Positions 1 through 8,383 of a stretch of DNA of 64,000 nt are shown here, piece by piece. Numbering within the stretch: the stretch's first letter is position 1; each line of letters starts with the position of its first letter. This DNA comes from JABFXX01 sp036489755 (lineage in GTDB: Bacteria; Myxococcota_A; Polyangia; Haliangiales; Haliangiaceae), in assembly GCA_036489755.1 (NCBI GenBank), contig DASXFD010000007.1, positions 19,809 to 83,808 of the forward strand, given 5' to 3'. The translations under genes were made by a program, and so were the position numbers. The notes under the pieces were generated by a model that saw nothing but the letters and a program-made list of their open reading frames with translations, made no database searches and was not told the origin of the DNA.

Positions 1-241
1 GGAACGCGAGGAAATAGACGGTCCACGTGTGGTCCGCCTTGTTCTCCATGAAGTTGGTCTGCTGGAGCTTGCGAACGTTCGCGATGAACTGACCCTGCGA
101 CTTCGCCGACATCGGGAACCGCTTCGCCGAGGTCATCATGCGGCCGTTGAACACACGTCCCGGCGCGTCGCCTGCCGCCGCGGGCCGGCCGGTTGCGATG
201 AACACGAGGGCGAGAGCAACGAGGAGACTGCGGGCCGTCAT
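1..241 (-). CDS. Secreted protein of unknown function, 3' end outside the window
   Basis: An 80-codon open frame runs off the left edge, so only the N-terminal part is visible. It starts with ATG at 241 and opens with a classic signal peptide: a short basic start (MTAR), a hydrophobic stretch (LLVALALVFIA) and an Ala-rich cleavage region (PAAAGDA) near residue 25. The mature part is polar with several Met and Lys/Gln residues and no family I recognise. It lies 19 bp downstream of the DUF2520 gene on the same strand and is probably the next gene of that operon. The signal peptide is clear; the function is unknown. Confidence 0.6.
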   Translation of the reverse strand, partial: MTARSLLVALALVFIATGRPAAAGDAPGRVFNGRMMTSAKRFPMSAKSQGQFIANVRKLQQTNFMENKADHTWTVYFLAF

Positions 242-260
242 GGCGCCCGATGGTACACGA

Positions 261-1151
261 TCACGATTCGAGCAGCGTGCGAATCGCGTCGAGGCCGGCT
301 CGGTCGGGCGCGTCGGCGCCGTCGATGCGCATGGCGATCTCGAGTGCGCGGCGGCCAAGCGCTCGATAAATTTCGGCTACGTCGGCGTTGCTGCGAAGTG
401 CGTCGAGATGACGCTGAATCGTGGCGGCGTCGCCGCGCCGGATCGGTCCGGTGAGCCCGCCGGTCGCGCCGCGTTGCGCCACGTTGCGCAGTGCGCCTTC
501 GGCGAGTGGCACGAGTGCGCGCGCCGCGGCATCGGCGGCGACACCGGTCGTCGCGAGCACCTCGGCGGCGGCGTCGACGAGCGCGACCACGTAGTTCGAC
601 GCGAGCGCCGCGGCGGCGTGATACGCGGCCATGTGCGAGCCGTCGAGCTCGAGTGGAATGCCGCCGATCGCGGTGACGAGGTTGGTCGCGGTCGCGCGGC
701 CGTGCGCGTCGCCTTCGACGCCGAACACTGTTCCTTTGAGCGCACGCATCGCGATCTTCGGATCGGCGATCGCAGAGAGCGGATGGATCGTGCCGATGCC
801 GCCGACCTTGTCGCGCACGTTGCCGAGCACGTCTTCGGCGGCCGCGGCGCCCGCGCAATGGAGCAACACGTGGCGCTTGCTGACGAGGCCCGTGCCGACG
901 AGCATCTCGGCGACCTCGCCGATCACGCCGTCGCGCACGGCCAAGATCACGACCTCGGCCTCGAGGAGAAGATCCGGAGGCGCCGACGAGAACGCCGCGA
1001 CGCCGGCGACCGAGCCGGCATGCCGCGCCGGAGCCGCGCGCCGCGCCCACAAGCCGAGCACGGGCACGCCGCCGAGTCGCATCGCGCCGGCGAGCGCGGT
1101 GGCGACCGGCCCGGCGCCGATCACGATCGTGGTGGGGTTGCGCGCGGTCAC
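261..1151 (-). CDS. Rossmann-like/DUF2520 oxidoreductase-like protein
   Basis: A 296-residue protein. The N-terminus has a dinucleotide-binding motif (VIGAGPVATALAGAM, residues 11-25), as in ketopantoate reductase and 6-phosphogluconate dehydrogenase relatives. The middle contains GTIHPLSAI, typical of the Rossmann-like plus DUF2520 family, followed by a helical C-terminal half (SHMAAYHAAAALASNY). The substrate of this family is not established as far as I know, so only 'probable NAD(P)-dependent oxidoreductase' is justified. The start is GTG at 1151, overlapping the nadD stop by 4 bp (GTGA), which suggests translational coupling. Length is normal for the family. Confidence 0.82.
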   Translation of the reverse strand: MTARNPTTIVIGAGPVATALAGAMRLGGVPVLGLWARRAAPARHAGSVAGVAAFSSAPPDLLLEAEVVILAVRDGVIGEVAEMLVGTGLVSKRHVLLHCAGAAAAEDVLGNVRDKVGGIGTIHPLSAIADPKIAMRALKGTVFGVEGDAHGRATATNLVTAIGGIPLELDGSHMAAYHAAAALASNYVVALVDAAAEVLATTGVAADAAARALVPLAEGALRNVAQRGATGGLTGPIRRGDAATIQRHLDALRSNADVAEIYRALGRRALEIAMRIDGADAPDRAGLDAIRTLLES

Positions 1152-1705
1152 GTGTAGAGTCCGTGGCCGGCGATATACCGCAGAACGCGTTGCGGCACGA
1201 GCGACGCGACGCTGCCATCACGCGCGTGCAGGAGCTCGCGCACCCGCGTCGCCGAAATGTCGGGCATCGTGACACCGACCCACGGCACGCCGGGCCGGCC
1301 GACGATGATCGGCGGGGCAAGCGCGACGAGGTCGTCCCAGCGGTGCCACTTCGCGGTCTCTTGCAAGATGTCCGCGCCGATCACGAACCGAAACGATCGC
1401 GACGGCTCGCTCGCGCGCAGCATCTCGACCAGCTCGACGCTTCGGCTCGCGACGAACTCCGGCTGCGCGGCGAGATCTTCTTCGGCGCGGCTCACGCGGA
1501 CGCGCGCGCCGAGCGGCTCGGCGGCCAGCTCGCACATCGCGACGCGATGCTCGAACGGCACGAGCGTCTTGTGAAACGGATGCGCGAACGTCGGCACGAA
1601 CCACAGCTCGTCGATCTCCTCGGTCTCGAGCACGTAGAGCGCGACCAGCTGGTGCGCGGCATGCGGCGGGTTGAAGCTCCCGCCGAACAGCGCGGTGCGG
1701 ATCAT
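1148..1705 (-). CDS. nadD: Nicotinate-nucleotide adenylyltransferase
   Basis: Transfers AMP from ATP to nicotinic acid mononucleotide in the cytoplasm, giving deamido-NAD, the step before NAD synthetase. The 185-residue protein shows the nucleotidyltransferase signature GGSFNPPHAAHQ at residues 8-19, with the paired histidines of the (H/T)xGH-type superfamily, and the C-terminal ISATRVRELL that corresponds to the ISSTxIR motif. Length is slightly short but within the family range. The ATG start overlaps the stop of the NamZ-like gene (ATGA) and its own stop overlaps the DUF2520 start, so the three genes form one unit. No nadE or rsfS is visible nearby. Confidence 0.93.
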   Translation of the reverse strand: MIRTALFGGSFNPPHAAHQLVALYVLETEEIDELWFVPTFAHPFHKTLVPFEHRVAMCELAAEPLGARVRVSRAEEDLAAQPEFVASRSVELVEMLRASEPSRSFRFVIGADILQETAKWHRWDDLVALAPPIIVGRPGVPWVGVTMPDISATRVRELLHARDGSVASLVPQRVLRYIAGHGLYT

Positions 1706-2874
1706 GTGTAAAGCAAGTACGGCTCGCGCTCGGCCGCGAACTCGCCCTCGTCACGCGGCCAGCGCGCGGTGAGCTCGTCGAGGCTCGCGCGTGCCTCGAT
1801 GCCTTCGCGCAGCTTGGCAGTGCCCGCGAGCAGATCGATCGCCGGAATCTTGTCGACGAACTCGTAGGCGCGCACGCGCCAGCGAAATTGCTCCGGGTCC
1901 TGATCGTGCGCCGCTTTGATCGCCGCGACGCCGGTGCGATACGCGCGAAACGCGCGCGGGTTCGTGATGTGGAGCTGCACGCCGCCGCACGCGGCCTTCG
2001 CGTGTTTTTGAAACTGCGGCGTGAACACGACGGGCCGGAACCGTACGCCCGGCAGCTGCATCGCGTGCAGCGCCGCGGCGAGTCGCTGGCCATCGAGGTG
2101 CGGCGCGCCGAACAGCTCGAACGGCCGCGTCGTGCCGCGGCCCTCCGAGAGCTCCGTGCCCTCGACGAGGCACATCCCGGGATACACGAGCGCGGTGTCG
2201 ACGGTCGGCATGTTCGGCGACGGCAGCACCCACGGCAGCCCGGTGTGCTCGAACCACGAGTCGCGCGTCCAGCCGTGCATCGAGATCACGGCGAGCTCGA
2301 GATCGAGCTTCTCGACATCGTGCCGCCAGCGCGCGATCTCGCCGGCGGTCATGCCGTGCCGGATCGCGCACGACACGAGGCCGACGAACGACTCGAACCC
2401 GGCCTCGATGAGCGGGCCCTCGACGAGATCGCCGCCGATCGGGTTCGGCCGATCGAGCACGATCATCTGCTTGCCCGCCCGCGCGCACGCACGCATCGCG
2501 AGCACCATCGTCCACACGAACGTGTAGTAGCGGCTGCCGACGTCCTGGACGTCGAATACCAGCACGTCGACGTCGTCGAGCATCGCCGGCGTCGGCGTCA
2601 ACGACGCCTCGGTGTGGCCGTAGAGGCTGTGCACCGGCAAGCCGCTCACCGGATCGCGGCCGTTGTCGACGCCGATCATGTCCTGCGCATCGCCGCGCAC
2701 GCCGTGCTCGGGCCCGAACAGCGCCGTGAGGTTCAGCTTGGGCTTCAGCAGCTCCACCGCATGCCGCAAGTCAGCATCGACGGAGGTCGGATTGCAGATC
2801 AGCCCGACTCGCCTGCCCTTCAAGCCGGCGAGGCCTTCTTCTGCAAGTCGTGCGAGTCCGGTTTGAACAGCCAT
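1702..2874 (-). CDS. DUF1343 protein, NamZ-like exo-beta-N-acetylmuramidase
   Basis: A 390-residue protein of the DUF1343 family, some of whose members (NamZ) release N-acetylmuramic acid from the non-reducing end of peptidoglycan fragments. Visible family features are GRRVGLICNPTSV near residue 20, FGPEHGVRGDAQD near 53, SLYGHTEASLTP, DVLVFDVQDVGSRYYT near 105-120 and LDRPNPIGGDLVEGPL near 140. No convincing export signal is seen; the first 20 residues are only weakly hydrophobic, so location is uncertain. ATG start at 2874. It is followed by nadD with a 4-bp overlap. A muramidase of this kind fits cell-wall recycling or prey-wall digestion, but that role is inferred. Confidence 0.85.
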   Translation of the reverse strand: MAVQTGLARLAEEGLAGLKGRRVGLICNPTSVDADLRHAVELLKPKLNLTALFGPEHGVRGDAQDMIGVDNGRDPVSGLPVHSLYGHTEASLTPTPAMLDDVDVLVFDVQDVGSRYYTFVWTMVLAMRACARAGKQMIVLDRPNPIGGDLVEGPLIEAGFESFVGLVSCAIRHGMTAGEIARWRHDVEKLDLELAVISMHGWTRDSWFEHTGLPWVLPSPNMPTVDTALVYPGMCLVEGTELSEGRGTTRPFELFGAPHLDGQRLAAALHAMQLPGVRFRPVVFTPQFQKHAKAACGGVQLHITNPRAFRAYRTGVAAIKAAHDQDPEQFRWRVRAYEFVDKIPAIDLLAGTAKLREGIEARASLDELTARWPRDEGEFAAEREPYLLYT

Positions 2875-2885
2875 GAAGCAAGAGA

Positions 2886-3004
2886 GCGAATGGATGGGAA
2901 GCCCGCGGGCGAGGCCGAAGGAGAACCGGACCGGAGCGTAGCGGAGCTACGTGAGGACCGGAAGCGGACTGAGAACGAAGCCCCCGGGCTTCCCATCCAT
3001 TCGC
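2886..3004. repeat. 19-bp perfect inverted repeat with an 81-bp interior
   Basis: Arms at 2886-2904 and 2986-3004 are perfect 19-bp reverse complements (left arm reads GCGAATGGATGGGAAGCCC). The interior carries a smaller CGTAG/CTACG hairpin. The element begins one base past the stop codon of the sensor gene and ends 11 bp before the ATG of the NamZ-like gene, filling the whole intergenic gap between two minus-strand genes. It could be a large terminator/attenuator stem or a dispersed palindromic element. There is no transposase and no T-run beside the arms. Confidence 0.75.
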
Positions 3005-3005
3005 G

Positions 3006-4547
3006 TTACGCGAAGATCGGGACGGGTTTGAGCGAAACCTTGTTGTCTTTCGTCACGACGCGGAACCGCACGGCGCGGCACTGATACTGCGCCTTGAGCT
3101 TGCCCTCGTTGACCTTGAGCTTCGCGATGAAGTTCTCGAACGACACGTCGTCGGGCGAGCCGACCGCCTTGCGCGCCGCGACGTACTCGGTGAACACGCG
3201 CTTGTAGTAGTCGGGCTCCGATTCCTGCGCGAGCGCTGCGAGCTGCGGGTCGGTCGGCGGCGGCGCTTGGCCCTCGGTCTCCTCGAACTCGACGCGGCCC
3301 GGGATGATCGGGTTGCCTTCGTCGTCGAACTCTTCGTCGCCGGGCTCGGGGCGCCCGAGCAGACGCGCGAGCATCACGTTGAGCCCGTTCGCGAGCCCGT
3401 CGAGCTCGAGGCCGACCGGGCGGAACGTGCGATCGACGTTGCCGTTGATGATGTCGGTGACGCCGAGCTCGATCTGATCGACCTGCGAGATGATCCGGCG
3501 ATGCGACAGGTACAGCCCGACGAGCGAGATGCCGAGCGCGCCCAAGCCGAGCAGTAAGATGAAGACCTTGATCGTGCCGGCCGTGTCGGGCGACTTCGCC
3601 GCGCCGGCCGCCTCGATGGTGTCGGCGAGCGGCGACAGCACCATCGCCTCGGCGGTCATCGCCGGATAATCTTTCGGCATGCGGCGCGGGTTCGACGTCG
3701 AACGCGGGATCGTGACCGCCGCGGCCAGGTATGGCACCCCGTCGATCGTCACGGTCTGCTGGCCGCTCGTCGGCGACAGCTTGCCGGACTTCGCGAGATC
3801 GGTGAGCTGCTTGCCCTTCGCGGTGTCCTCTTCGCTCGAGCCGGGCTTGGTGAAGCTGGTGGCGGCGACGCGCGTGCCGTCGTAGTACGCGATCTCGGTG
3901 CCGAGCAGCTGCTTGTCGTGCTGCGCTTGCTGCGCGGTCTGCGCGTACGCGACGACGACCGCGCCGATGATCACGACGCCGTCGGGATCGTTCGCGGGCA
4001 CGGGCGCGTCCGGATCGATTACCGGCGCGACGCCGATCTTCATCATGCGGTTGTCGGGGCTGACCCAGATGTCGCTGATGATCGCGCGGTTGCCGAGGAC
4101 GACGTTGAGCGCCGGGATGATCGTGTTGCCCGACTTGTCGCCCTCCTTCTTCCACTGGTTCGGCACGACGCCGTTGACCTCGTTCATCGCGAGCAGGTTC
4201 CCCTGCGCGTCGACGAGCGCGATGATGTCGGGGCGAACGTCGCCCTCCTTGTCGTTCGACGTGAAGCGCGTGAAGCCCAGGCGCGCCTGGTTGTCGCGCT
4301 CGACCTCGCTCGATGCCTTCAGCGACAGCACGAACGAGTGATCGGCGGCGAGCCGCTCGGCTTTGTTGGCGACGTCGATCGCCTCGAGCTGCGCGAGCTG
4401 CTGCACGACCTGGTACGCGCGCTGGAGTTGCCCCTTCGCGTCGCGGTGAACCTTCTCGTTGTAACTGTGCGTCGTGACGAAGAACGCGATCGCCGTCAGC
4501 GCTGCGATGACGACGGCGACGACGGCGGCGATGACCGTGCGGGACAT
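3006..4547 (-). CDS. Membrane sensor-like protein with MXAN_5187-type C-terminal domain
   Basis: A 513-residue protein with an N-terminal membrane segment (residues 5-25), an extracytoplasmic region of about 280 residues that looks like a Cache-type ligand-binding domain (for example PDIIALVDAQGNLLAMN), a second membrane segment near 325-348 (IKVFILLLGLGALGISLVGLYL) and a HAMP-like linker. The last 80 residues (SEPDYYKRVFTEYVAARKAVG onwards) resemble the domain named after Myxococcus MXAN_5187. No kinase, cyclase or methyl-accepting domain follows, so the output is unknown. A strong ribosome site (GGAGGGA) precedes ATG 4547. It lies 43 bp after the kinase gene on the same strand, which suggests a joint signalling role. 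Confidence 0.72.
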   Translation of the reverse strand: MSRTVIAAVVAVVIAALTAIAFFVTTHSYNEKVHRDAKGQLQRAYQVVQQLAQLEAIDVANKAERLAADHSFVLSLKASSEVERDNQARLGFTRFTSNDKEGDVRPDIIALVDAQGNLLAMNEVNGVVPNQWKKEGDKSGNTIIPALNVVLGNRAIISDIWVSPDNRMMKIGVAPVIDPDAPVPANDPDGVVIIGAVVVAYAQTAQQAQHDKQLLGTEIAYYDGTRVAATSFTKPGSSEEDTAKGKQLTDLAKSGKLSPTSGQQTVTIDGVPYLAAAVTIPRSTSNPRRMPKDYPAMTAEAMVLSPLADTIEAAGAAKSPDTAGTIKVFILLLGLGALGISLVGLYLSHRRIISQVDQIELGVTDIINGNVDRTFRPVGLELDGLANGLNVMLARLLGRPEPGDEEFDDEGNPIIPGRVEFEETEGQAPPPTDPQLAALAQESEPDYYKRVFTEYVAARKAVGSPDDVSFENFIAKLKVNEGKLKAQYQCRAVRFRVVTKDNKVSLKPVPIFA

Positions 4548-4590
4548 GCTCCCTCCAGCCCGCGATTATTCGTGGGCCTTCGCGAGGATG

Positions 4591-6198
4591 TCAATGCGGG
4601 GCGAACTGCTTGGCCGCCGCACAGATCTTGTCGACCTGGTCGGCGGCACGGTTTGCCGGCTGAAACACGCACACGGCCTGGACGAGGCCCGCGCTCATCG
4701 CGTCCCGGAGCTGGCCGGCGTCGTCGGCGACGAGCAAGCGCCGCGAGCCGTTCGCGCCGAAGGTGACCTCGCCGAGCGCGGTCGCGCACTCGCGCGGCGG
4801 CTGCTGGCCTGGATACAGCTTCGCCTGGCAGAGCATCGCCTGGGGCAGCACGATCACGTGGTCGATGAGGTCGGGCCGGACCGGCGCGTCCGTGACGGCG
4901 GCGCGGAACGCCTCGATCGTCGCCTCGAGCTCCGCGTAGGCGCGATCCGGCGTGACGCGGCCGTCGGTCTCGACCAGCACCGGCCCGAAGCGCTTGCCGG
5001 CGGTGAGCTCGACGCCGTCGACGTGTGCGACCGAAACGTAGCGATGCGTGCGCGTGAGCGCGACGTAGCCGACGGAAGTCCCCGACGCGACGACGACCAC
5101 GCCGAGCACGAGCCACGGCCACAGCGGCCGGCGGCGCGATCTCGGGATCGGCTCGCTCGGCTCGAGCAGGTCGGCGAGGCTGGTCGCCGGCCGCGCCGAC
5201 GGCGGCGTCGATGACGGCGGGGTCGCGCGCAGCTCCGCGACGGCGTCGCGGCCGAGGCGCTGGGTCTCGACGAGCCCGACGTCGCCCTCGCGCAACGACG
5301 CCTCGAGGATCCGCCGCATGTCGCGCGCCGTCTCGAAGCGATCGTCGGGTCGCTTCGAGAGGCTGCGCATCAGCGCGTCCTCGATCTGCCCCGGTACCTC
5401 GACGCCGAGCGCCGACGGCCGCTTCGGCGCCTCCGACAGGTGCTTCGTCATGATCTCGAAGTGCGTCGTGCCGTCGAACGGCGTGTCGCCGACGAGCGAT
5501 TCGTAGAGCGTCGCGCCGAGCGAGTAGATGTCGGTGCGCAGGTCGACCTCCTGGCCGCGCACCTGCTCGGGCGACATGTAGCGCACCGTGCCCATCGTCT
5601 GACCGGTCGCGGTCAGCCGCGTCGAGGTCGTCATCTTCGCGATGCCGAAGTCCATCACCGTCGCGGTCGCATCGTGCGCGCGCACGAGCACGTTCGACGG
5701 CTTCATGTCGCGATGGACGACGCCGCGGCCGTGCGCGTACTCGAGCGCCTTGAGCACGTCGACCGCGATCCGCGTCGACGCGCGCCACTCGAGGCGCCGG
5801 TTCTCGAGGATCTGGCGCTCCCACGTCTTGCCGGCCACGAACTGCATCGCGAGCACGAAGCTCGAGTTCTCCTGACCGAAGTTGTAGAGGTGGACGATGT
5901 TCGGATGGTCGAGCGCAGCGAGCGCCTTGGCCTCCTCGAGGAACCGCGACTTGACCTGGCTGTTCGCGGCGAGCTCGGGCGGCAGGATCTTCAGCGCGAC
6001 TTCTTGATCGGTGAGCTTGTGGCGCGCCTTGAACACGACCGACATGCCGCCCTGGCCGAGCACGTCGACGAGCTCGTAGGTGCCGAGCACGACCTGGCCG
6101 AGCATGCGGTGCGCGCCGGTCGCGCCGAGCGCGGCGCCGCAGTGCCCGCACTTGACGTCGATGTCGAGCACCTCGCCCTGACACTGCGGGCACTTCAT
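4591..6198 (-). CDS. Zinc-ribbon Ser/Thr protein kinase with one membrane anchor
   Basis: 535 residues. It opens with a zinc ribbon (MKCPQCQ...KCGHCG, two CxxC pairs in the first 20 residues). A complete Hanks-type kinase domain follows at about 37-300: glycine loop LGQGGMSVVFKA, ATP lysine in VALKIL, catalytic loop HRDMKPSNV near 162, DFGIAK near 182, and activation-segment end MSPEQVRG. A Pro-rich linker and a membrane segment (PWLVLGVVVVASGTSVGY, about 357-375) place the remaining 160 residues outside the cytoplasm, an arrangement common in myxobacteria. The ATG overlaps the stop of the upstream alpha/beta hydrolase gene (ATGA). All key catalytic residues are present, so it should be active. 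Confidence 0.92.
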   Translation of the reverse strand: MKCPQCQGEVLDIDVKCGHCGAALGATGAHRMLGQVVLGTYELVDVLGQGGMSVVFKARHKLTDQEVALKILPPELAANSQVKSRFLEEAKALAALDHPNIVHLYNFGQENSSFVLAMQFVAGKTWERQILENRRLEWRASTRIAVDVLKALEYAHGRGVVHRDMKPSNVLVRAHDATATVMDFGIAKMTTSTRLTATGQTMGTVRYMSPEQVRGQEVDLRTDIYSLGATLYESLVGDTPFDGTTHFEIMTKHLSEAPKRPSALGVEVPGQIEDALMRSLSKRPDDRFETARDMRRILEASLREGDVGLVETQRLGRDAVAELRATPPSSTPPSARPATSLADLLEPSEPIPRSRRRPLWPWLVLGVVVVASGTSVGYVALTRTHRYVSVAHVDGVELTAGKRFGPVLVETDGRVTPDRAYAELEATIEAFRAAVTDAPVRPDLIDHVIVLPQAMLCQAKLYPGQQPPRECATALGEVTFGANGSRRLLVADDAGQLRDAMSAGLVQAVCVFQPANRAADQVDKICAAAKQFAPH

Positions 6199-7082
6199 GC
6201 GGCCACGCCTTCGCGTTCCCAGCCCGGAATTCGATCGAGCAGCCGCCCGAGCTCGTCGACGAGCACTTTGGGGTACTCGACCGGCGTGTAGTGCGAGCCG
6301 CCCTCGATCACGACGAGCCGCGACCCGCGGACCGCGCGATGAATGTGCTCGGCGGTCGCCGGCGGCGTCATCAGGTCGCGATCGCCGGTGACGATCGTGA
6401 GCGGCACGGCGATCTTCGGCAGCACCTCCGACGCGTCGTGATCGTCGAGCCGCGCGAGCAGGTCGGAGTAGATCGACCAATCGATCTGCTGGAAGCCGGC
6501 CGCAACCTGGCGAAAGATGTCCATGTCGATCGTCTCGGACACCAGCCCGAACCGCTTCATCGCCGAGATCAGCGCGTCGGAGCCGGCAACGAGCTTGGTC
6601 GCGCGGCCCGCGAGCTGGCTCTGCGCTTTCACGAGCCGGAGCAGGAGCGGAATGATGCGGCCGACGAGCCGGCTGCCCATCACGGTGTGGAACGTGCGGC
6701 CGTACGTGCCGTTGATCGCGAGCATGCCTTTGACGCGCGACGGGTGCCGCAGGATCGTCTCGAAGCCGACCTGCACGCCCATCGACCAGCCGGCGATTAC
6801 AAAGTCGCCGACGCGCTCCTGCGCGAGGATCTCGATCAGATCGGCAACCTGGTGGCCGATCGTGTTCGCCGCGGGATCGGCCGGCGCGCTCGACGTGTAG
6901 AGGCCGCGGTAGTCCCAGCAGATCGTCTTGTAGCCGGCGAGCGCGTCGTACAAGTAGCGGAACGCGACGTAGGTGCCGCCGAGGCCGTTCGCGAGCACGA
7001 CGCACGGGCCGTCGCCACGAACCTGATAGCCGATGCGCGTGCCGTCCGCGACGACGACGTGGCGCTGGTCGACCTCGATCAT
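6195..7082 (-). CDS. Alpha/beta hydrolase
   Basis: 295 residues with the alpha/beta hydrolase fold. Visible elements are the oxyanion-loop segment NGLGGTYVAF near 35, the nucleophile elbow GWSMGVQVG near 100 with Ser as nucleophile, the acid-loop segment VTGDRDLMTPP near 230, and the catalytic His in EGGSHYTPVEYP near 262. Substrate cannot be read from sequence; relatives are esterases, haloperoxidase-like enzymes and C-C hydrolases. The start is ATG 7082, because the frame upstream is compositional shadow. The stop overlaps the kinase ATG by 4 bp, so the two proteins are likely made together and act in the same process. Confidence 0.85.
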   Translation of the reverse strand: MIEVDQRHVVVADGTRIGYQVRGDGPCVVLANGLGGTYVAFRYLYDALAGYKTICWDYRGLYTSSAPADPAANTIGHQVADLIEILAQERVGDFVIAGWSMGVQVGFETILRHPSRVKGMLAINGTYGRTFHTVMGSRLVGRIIPLLLRLVKAQSQLAGRATKLVAGSDALISAMKRFGLVSETIDMDIFRQVAAGFQQIDWSIYSDLLARLDDHDASEVLPKIAVPLTIVTGDRDLMTPPATAEHIHRAVRGSRLVVIEGGSHYTPVEYPKVLVDELGRLLDRIPGWEREGVAA

Positions 7083-7103
7083 TCTCGCGGTCGATCGTAC
7101 CCG

Positions 7104-7135
7104 AAAACAAAAACGGCCGAGACGATGCTCGGCCG
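7104..7135 (-). terminator. Rho-independent terminator of the beta-barrel gene
   Basis: Read on the minus strand, an 8-bp GC stem (CGGCCGAG/CTCGGCCG, loop of 6) is followed directly by TTTTTGTTTT. It sits 20 bp after the stop of the gene ending at 7156 and just before the hydrolase start at 7082, so it separates the two transcription units. Confidence 0.85.
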
Positions 7136-7155
7136 ATTCGCGCGATCGCTTGCGA

Positions 7156-8097
7156 TCAGAAGTACAGAATCGCCGCGAGACGGCCGCGCGTGTAGTCCTC
7201 GTTCTGGCCACTGTCCGACGACGGCGGCGAGACCACCGAGCGAGCGGTCGTGCCGTCCGAGTCTTGCGAGACCGTCGACCGGCTGCCCGCGCGAACATCG
7301 AACGTGATGTGGAAGTGCGGGGTGAGCGCGTAGCGCAGGCCGACGCCGAGCTCGGCGTAGTCTTGCGTGGTGTTGTACGAGCCGTCGGTGCTCGCCTGCT
7401 CGATGCCGAGACCCGCGAGCACGTACGGCGCGAAGTGGTTGCGCGCACCGAACTCGTAGAGCAGCGAGCCGCCGAAGCGACGATCGACGCGCACGTCGTC
7501 TTGGCCGTTGACCGAGGTCGACTCCTTGCCGAGCTCGCCTTCGACGATCAGACCCTGCGTGAGACGGAACCGCGCGAGCACGCCGAGATCGGTCGACGAG
7601 ACGTCGGCACCTTGCGTGTCGTAGTTCGTCGAGGTCAAGCCGCCGAACACGCCGATGCCGAAGCGCGCCAGCGGAGCTTCGACAACAACGGGCGCAGCCA
7701 TGGTCGGCCCTGCGTACGCGCTCGTCTCGACCGGGTAGTAGCCGCCGTAGTAGTACGACGAGACGTAGCCCGGGTAGTACCAGTACGGGCGATACGAGTA
7801 ACCGCCGCCGACCCACACGTGGCCGCGAGCTCCCCAGTAACCGCCGCGGTAGCCGCCGGAGCCGTAGCGCTCGTGGCCGAAGCGAGCGCCACGCGCGACG
7901 TAGCCGCCGCCGACGTGAACGCCGCCACCGACGTGAAAGCCACCGTGGAACCCGCCGCCACTGAAATGACCGCCGCCACTGAAGTGACCGCCGCCACCAA
8001 AATGACCGCCGCCGCCGCCATGCCCTGCTTCAGCAACGAGTGGCGAGAAAGCGAGAGCGGCGAGGGTCGCACCGAGGATGAGAGGGAGGCGAGTCAC
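7156..8097 (-). CDS. Gly/His/Tyr-rich outer-membrane beta-barrel protein
   Basis: 313 residues from GTG 8097. An Ala-rich signal peptide (LPLILGATLAALAFSPLVAEAG) is followed by a low-complexity segment of Gly, His, Phe and Tyr repeats (residues about 25-115, units such as GGGGHFSGGGHFSGGG). The C-terminal 180 residues look like an OmpA-type or porin-like 8-strand barrel with alternating hydrophobic residues (RFGIGVFGGLTSTNYD), and the protein ends in ILYF, a typical terminal aromatic for outer-membrane insertion. The GTG is chosen because AAGGTGAA lies 8 bp upstream and the signal peptide starts there. The Gly/His segment might bind metal; that is speculation. Confidence 0.75.
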   Translation of the reverse strand: MTRLPLILGATLAALAFSPLVAEAGHGGGGGHFGGGGHFSGGGHFSGGGFHGGFHVGGGVHVGGGYVARGARFGHERYGSGGYRGGYWGARGHVWVGGGYSYRPYWYYPGYVSSYYYGGYYPVETSAYAGPTMAAPVVVEAPLARFGIGVFGGLTSTNYDTQGADVSSTDLGVLARFRLTQGLIVEGELGKESTSVNGQDDVRVDRRFGGSLLYEFGARNHFAPYVLAGLGIEQASTDGSYNTTQDYAELGVGLRYALTPHFHITFDVRAGSRSTVSQDSDGTTARSVVSPPSSDSGQNEDYTRGRLAAILYF

Positions 8098-8226
8098 GTT
8101 GGGTTCACCTTTGTTGGTGGAGCTAAGACGCTCGACGGGCGCGAGAGGTTTACTTTGCACCCGTCGGGCCAGCACGTCGAGTCACTACACATTAGCGAAA
8201 CACAGCAAATTCCATCCGCTTAGGCG

Positions 8227-8261
8227 ATTATAGCGATCTCATTAAGGGATCGAGTGTGACC
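8227..8261 (-). promoter_or_regulatory. Candidate promoter with perfect -10 for the beta-barrel gene
   Basis: On the minus strand TATAAT (8232-8227) lies about 130 bp upstream of GTG 8097. No good -35 is seen at 17-18 bp (the best is a weak CTCGAT-like hexamer). A 10-bp stem with one mismatch (8133-8142 with 8157-8166) would form in the leader. Assigned on the -10 match and position only. Confidence 0.35.
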
Positions 8262-8334
8262 GCATTTTCACGACTTGCGCGAGGTGTGGTGTCGGCGCGA
8301 CATCGTCTGCAACGTGGCCAAGCCTCGGGCTTCC

Positions 8335-8364
8335 TTGACAGTTACGAGGGTCGGTTCATAAAGT
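8335..8364 (+). promoter_or_regulatory. Candidate sigma-70-like promoter for the 8384 operon
   Basis: TTGACA at 8335-8340, an 18-bp spacer and TAAAGT at 8359-8364. It sits directly in front of the ribosome site GGAGGA (8374-8379) and the TTG start at 8384. A start site about 7 bp past the -10 would leave a very short leader, so either the leader is unusually short or the match is chance. Confidence 0.35.
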
Positions 8365-8383
8365 CCCCCTCCCGGAGGAACCA

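Noticed and set aside
2886..3004. The inverted repeat as an insertion sequence or transposon end
   Set aside because: No transposase frame, no target-site duplication seen and only 119 bp; at most a non-autonomous palindromic element.
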